This document shows, one piece after another, positions 62,191 through 64,000 of a stretch of 64,000 nucleotides of DNA. This stretch comes from Marinifilum breve. GTDB taxonomy: Bacteria > Bacteroidota > Bacteroidia > Bacteroidales > Marinifilaceae. Location: NCBI RefSeq assembly GCF_003202155.1, contig NZ_QFLI01000002.1:124001-188000 (forward strand), written 5' to 3'. Made by a program: the position numbers and the translations under genes. The number at the start of each line of letters is the position of its first letter. Within the stretch, counting starts at the first letter, position 1. The notes beneath the pieces are model-generated. The model had not been told where the DNA came from, did not search any database, and saw only the letters and a program-made list of their open reading frames with translations.

Positions 62191-62588
62191 TCAAATATCC
62201 CTTGGTGGTGATGGATTTAGATTTTTGACCATACCCTGTATCGAGTGATACATGGTCAGGGTATCGAGAGATACATAGACCAGGGAAAAGGAGTATGAAA
62301 CAAATTTCGAACTGAAGGCAGGTATTTACCAAGCCGTATAGCTCCCTATTTGGCTAAAAGATTGCATTAAGTAGACTTTTCGAGATTACATTAAAGATTA
62401 ACTTTTTATTAACAGTGCACTATCAACCTATAAATCTACTAAGTACACATTTATGTAACCATATCACAGACTTGTAATACGTCTATTTGTTATAGTTAAC
62501 ATTTAACTTTGTTGTAACAATAAAAGGAAGTATGCAGCATTAACGTATACTATTACTAGATATATCAATATCACAAATAATTATTCAA
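62191..62588. other. Intergenic region with nested hairpins
   Basis: About 400 bp. ATACCCTG (62231-62238) pairs with CAGGGTAT (62257-62264); within and after it lie two direct repeats of about 23 bp, each with a GTATC-GAGn-GATAC palindrome. A -7 box TAACTTTG (62504-62511) 78 bp before the DJ-1-like gene is the probable promoter. No ORF is supportable. Confidence 0.6.
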
Positions 62589-63353
62589 ATGAAAAAAATA
62601 ACAATTTATTCATCTATATTCCTTTTGTTTATTGCATTTGCATGTAATCAAAAAGATAAAAAACAGAGTTCTCAAAAGAAGATTTTATTTGTATTAACTT
62701 CTCATGATCAATTAGGAAATACTGATGAGAAAACTGGTTATTGGTTAAGTGAAGTTTCACATCCTTGGCATGTATTTACAAAAGCTGGATATACTATTGA
62801 TTTTGTATCTCCTAAAGGAGGAAAAGTACCTATGGATCCAAGAAGTAATGATACTAATGACAGTATCAACAACTTATTTTTAAATGATAATTTCTATCGA
62901 CAAAAAATGGTAAATACCATGCAACCAAATGAAATAAACAAAGGTGAATATGAAGCCATTTTTTATGCCGGAGGTCATGGTACCATGTGGGATTTCCCGA
63001 ATAATACTGCTTTAAGTGAAATTACAAGTAAGATTTACGAAAATGGTGGAGTTGTTGGTGCAGTTTGCCATGGTCCTGCTGGAATTGTTAATGTGAAACT
63101 TAGCAACGGAAAATACTTGGTAAATGGAAAAAAAGTTAGTGCTTTCACCAATAAAGAGGAGACCGCACTTAAATTAGACACGATTGTTCCTTTTTCTCTT
63201 GAAGACCAATTAGTAAAAAATGGAGCTATTATGCAAAAAGCTGATATGTGGCATGAAAAAGTGTCTGTAGACCAAGGGCTGGTTACAGGTCAAAATCCTC
63301 AATCAGCAAAAGCTGTAGGTATGGAAATGCTTAAATTATTAAAAAACAAATAA
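62589..63353 (+). CDS. DJ-1/PfpI-family lipoprotein
   Basis: 254 aa. A signal peptide ends in FIAFAC (Cys19), so it is a lipoprotein. The rest is a type 1 glutamine amidotransferase-like domain of the Hsp31/YhbO group with nucleophile elbow GAVCHGPAG (Cys160, His161), YAGGHGTMWD and an N-terminal strand LFVLTSHDQLG. Cytosolic relatives are methylglyoxal glyoxalases, deglycases or chaperones; an exported form would act on the envelope. It is followed after 30 bp by the FMN-binding protein gene. Confidence 0.87.
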   Translation: MKKITIYSSIFLLFIAFACNQKDKKQSSQKKILFVLTSHDQLGNTDEKTGYWLSEVSHPWHVFTKAGYTIDFVSPKGGKVPMDPRSNDTNDSINNLFLNDNFYRQKMVNTMQPNEINKGEYEAIFYAGGHGTMWDFPNNTALSEITSKIYENGGVVGAVCHGPAGIVNVKLSNGKYLVNGKKVSAFTNKEETALKLDTIVPFSLEDQLVKNGAIMQKADMWHEKVSVDQGLVTGQNPQSAKAVGMEMLKLLKNK

Positions 63354-63383
63354 ACAATCAGCAACCTGAGTTTTATCAAAATC

Positions 63384-64000
63384 ATGCAAAACAAATTTAT
63401 AGAGAGCATCGCAAACACGGTGCTCTTACTATTATTTTTTATGGCCGCAGTTTCCTACAACGGGAAATTGTTTGGTCACAAAGCTGAAGATTTATTCAAA
63501 TCCAAGAAAGATGGAATTACAATAGTTCCTCCATCTAAATCACAACTACAAACATTAGGTATACACGGAAGTTTGCTTAGAGAAGAAAGTAAGGGAGTCT
63601 GGACTACTGGAGAAGATTTAAGTGCAGACAGAGTAATCAATACGCTCGCTTTTAGCAAAGGAGTATATGGTTTTGGAGGTCCAACTCCCCTACTTCTGCA
63701 ACTTGATTCTAGCAACAGAATCAAAAACATTCTTCTACTTGAAAATAATGAAACACCCGATTTTATTGCTTCAATTGAAAGCGACGGAATCATATCCCAG
63801 TGGATTGGCAAGAATTACAAGGATATGTCAACGCAAAAACCAGATATCTTGTCTGGAGCAACCATGACCTCAAATGCCATTAACCGTTCAATTTTAAATA
63901 GTTTGCAATCGGTTAGTAATGGTAGCAACAGTACGAATTGGTTTGCCATGATGGATATCAAGACAATTGCAGCACTATTGGTAATCATTTTGGGAGTGAT
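63384..64000 (+). CDS. Membrane-bound FMN-binding domain protein, 3' truncated
   Basis: The frame from the ATG at 63384 stays open to the window end. After an N-terminal membrane segment (about 10-24) comes an FMN_bind domain of the RnfG/NqrC/NosR type with the flavinylation motif D-x-x-SGAT-x-T (DILSGATMTSNA, Thr160), where ApbE would attach FMN covalently. A second hydrophobic segment starts near residue 192. It is probably a periplasm-facing redox carrier, perhaps with further membrane or iron-sulfur parts beyond the edge. Confidence 0.85.
   Translation, partial: MQNKFIESIANTVLLLLFFMAAVSYNGKLFGHKAEDLFKSKKDGITIVPPSKSQLQTLGIHGSLLREESKGVWTTGEDLSADRVINTLAFSKGVYGFGGPTPLLLQLDSSNRIKNILLLENNETPDFIASIESDGIISQWIGKNYKDMSTQKPDILSGATMTSNAINRSILNSLQSVSNGSNSTNWFAMMDIKTIAALLVIILGV

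Overview
The window reads as a piece of a chromosome from an AT-rich member of the Bacteroidota. A marine Marinilabiliales/Marinifilaceae-type relative is my best guess, but this is inference. The evidence is: -7 promoter boxes of the Bacteroidota type (TAnnTTTG) before many genes, lipoproteins with an acidic stretch after the lipidated Cys, the conserved order rpmB-rpmG-DUF4295-ftsY-rimO, and few purine-rich Shine-Dalgarno sequences. I see no rRNA, tRNA, CRISPR array, transposase or phage gene. The first and last genes are cut by the window edges.

Region 1 (1-10.8 kb): a cut secreted thioredoxin-fold protein, a SlyD-like prolyl isomerase, a dicarboxylate/amino-acid symporter, a four-domain fasciclin lipoprotein, a CarH/LitR-like B12-binding MerR regulator next to an ECF sigma factor, a YgjP-like metalloprotein, then a 1-kb intergenic region packed with TGTAAAC boxes before an XRE regulator and pyrK-pyrD.

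Region 2 (10.9-18.2 kb): an eight-gene cobamide nucleotide-loop assembly and salvage operon: threonine-phosphate decarboxylase-like, cbiB, cobU, a lipoprotein with a class I glutamine-amidotransferase fold, two different cobT genes in tandem, cobS, cobC. No corrin-ring genes are present. A 12 x 21 bp degenerate repeat array follows.

Region 3 (18.7-33.2 kb): a glucosaminidase-like lipoprotein, TPR and small secreted proteins, malic enzyme-phosphotransacetylase (maeB), a TRIC-like channel, a GH130/GT4/GH130 mannoside locus, a protein made of two fused adenylate kinases, and a FIST sensor paired with a hybrid histidine kinase.

Region 4 (33.3-53 kb): mostly housekeeping: two tandem TPR paralogues, gyrA, clpC, tpx, a DnaQ-like exonuclease, an HU-like protein, rimO, ftsY, DUF4295, rpmG, rpmB, a YitT protein, and a damage-response cassette of a second DnaE polymerase, DinB and a divergent LexA-like repressor. 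A MITE-like element separates ftsY from rimO.

Region 5 (53.1-64 kb): the most unusual part. A MarR regulator with N-terminal cysteines sits beside three copies of a TTGTATGT(A/G)CAA palindrome and heads about ten co-directional genes: a quinone-reductase-like flavoprotein fused to an NTF2-like domain, SnoaL, an old-yellow-enzyme homologue, an NmrA-like protein, a YgiN-like monooxygenase, a ferredoxin-nitroreductase, an FMN reductase, a secreted NTF2 protein, an SDR and a secreted NTF2-ankyrin protein. A DJ-1/PfpI lipoprotein and a membrane FMN-binding protein follow. I read this as a redox/electrophile-responsive cluster in which a related NTF2-like module is repeatedly placed next to reductases on both sides of the inner membrane.
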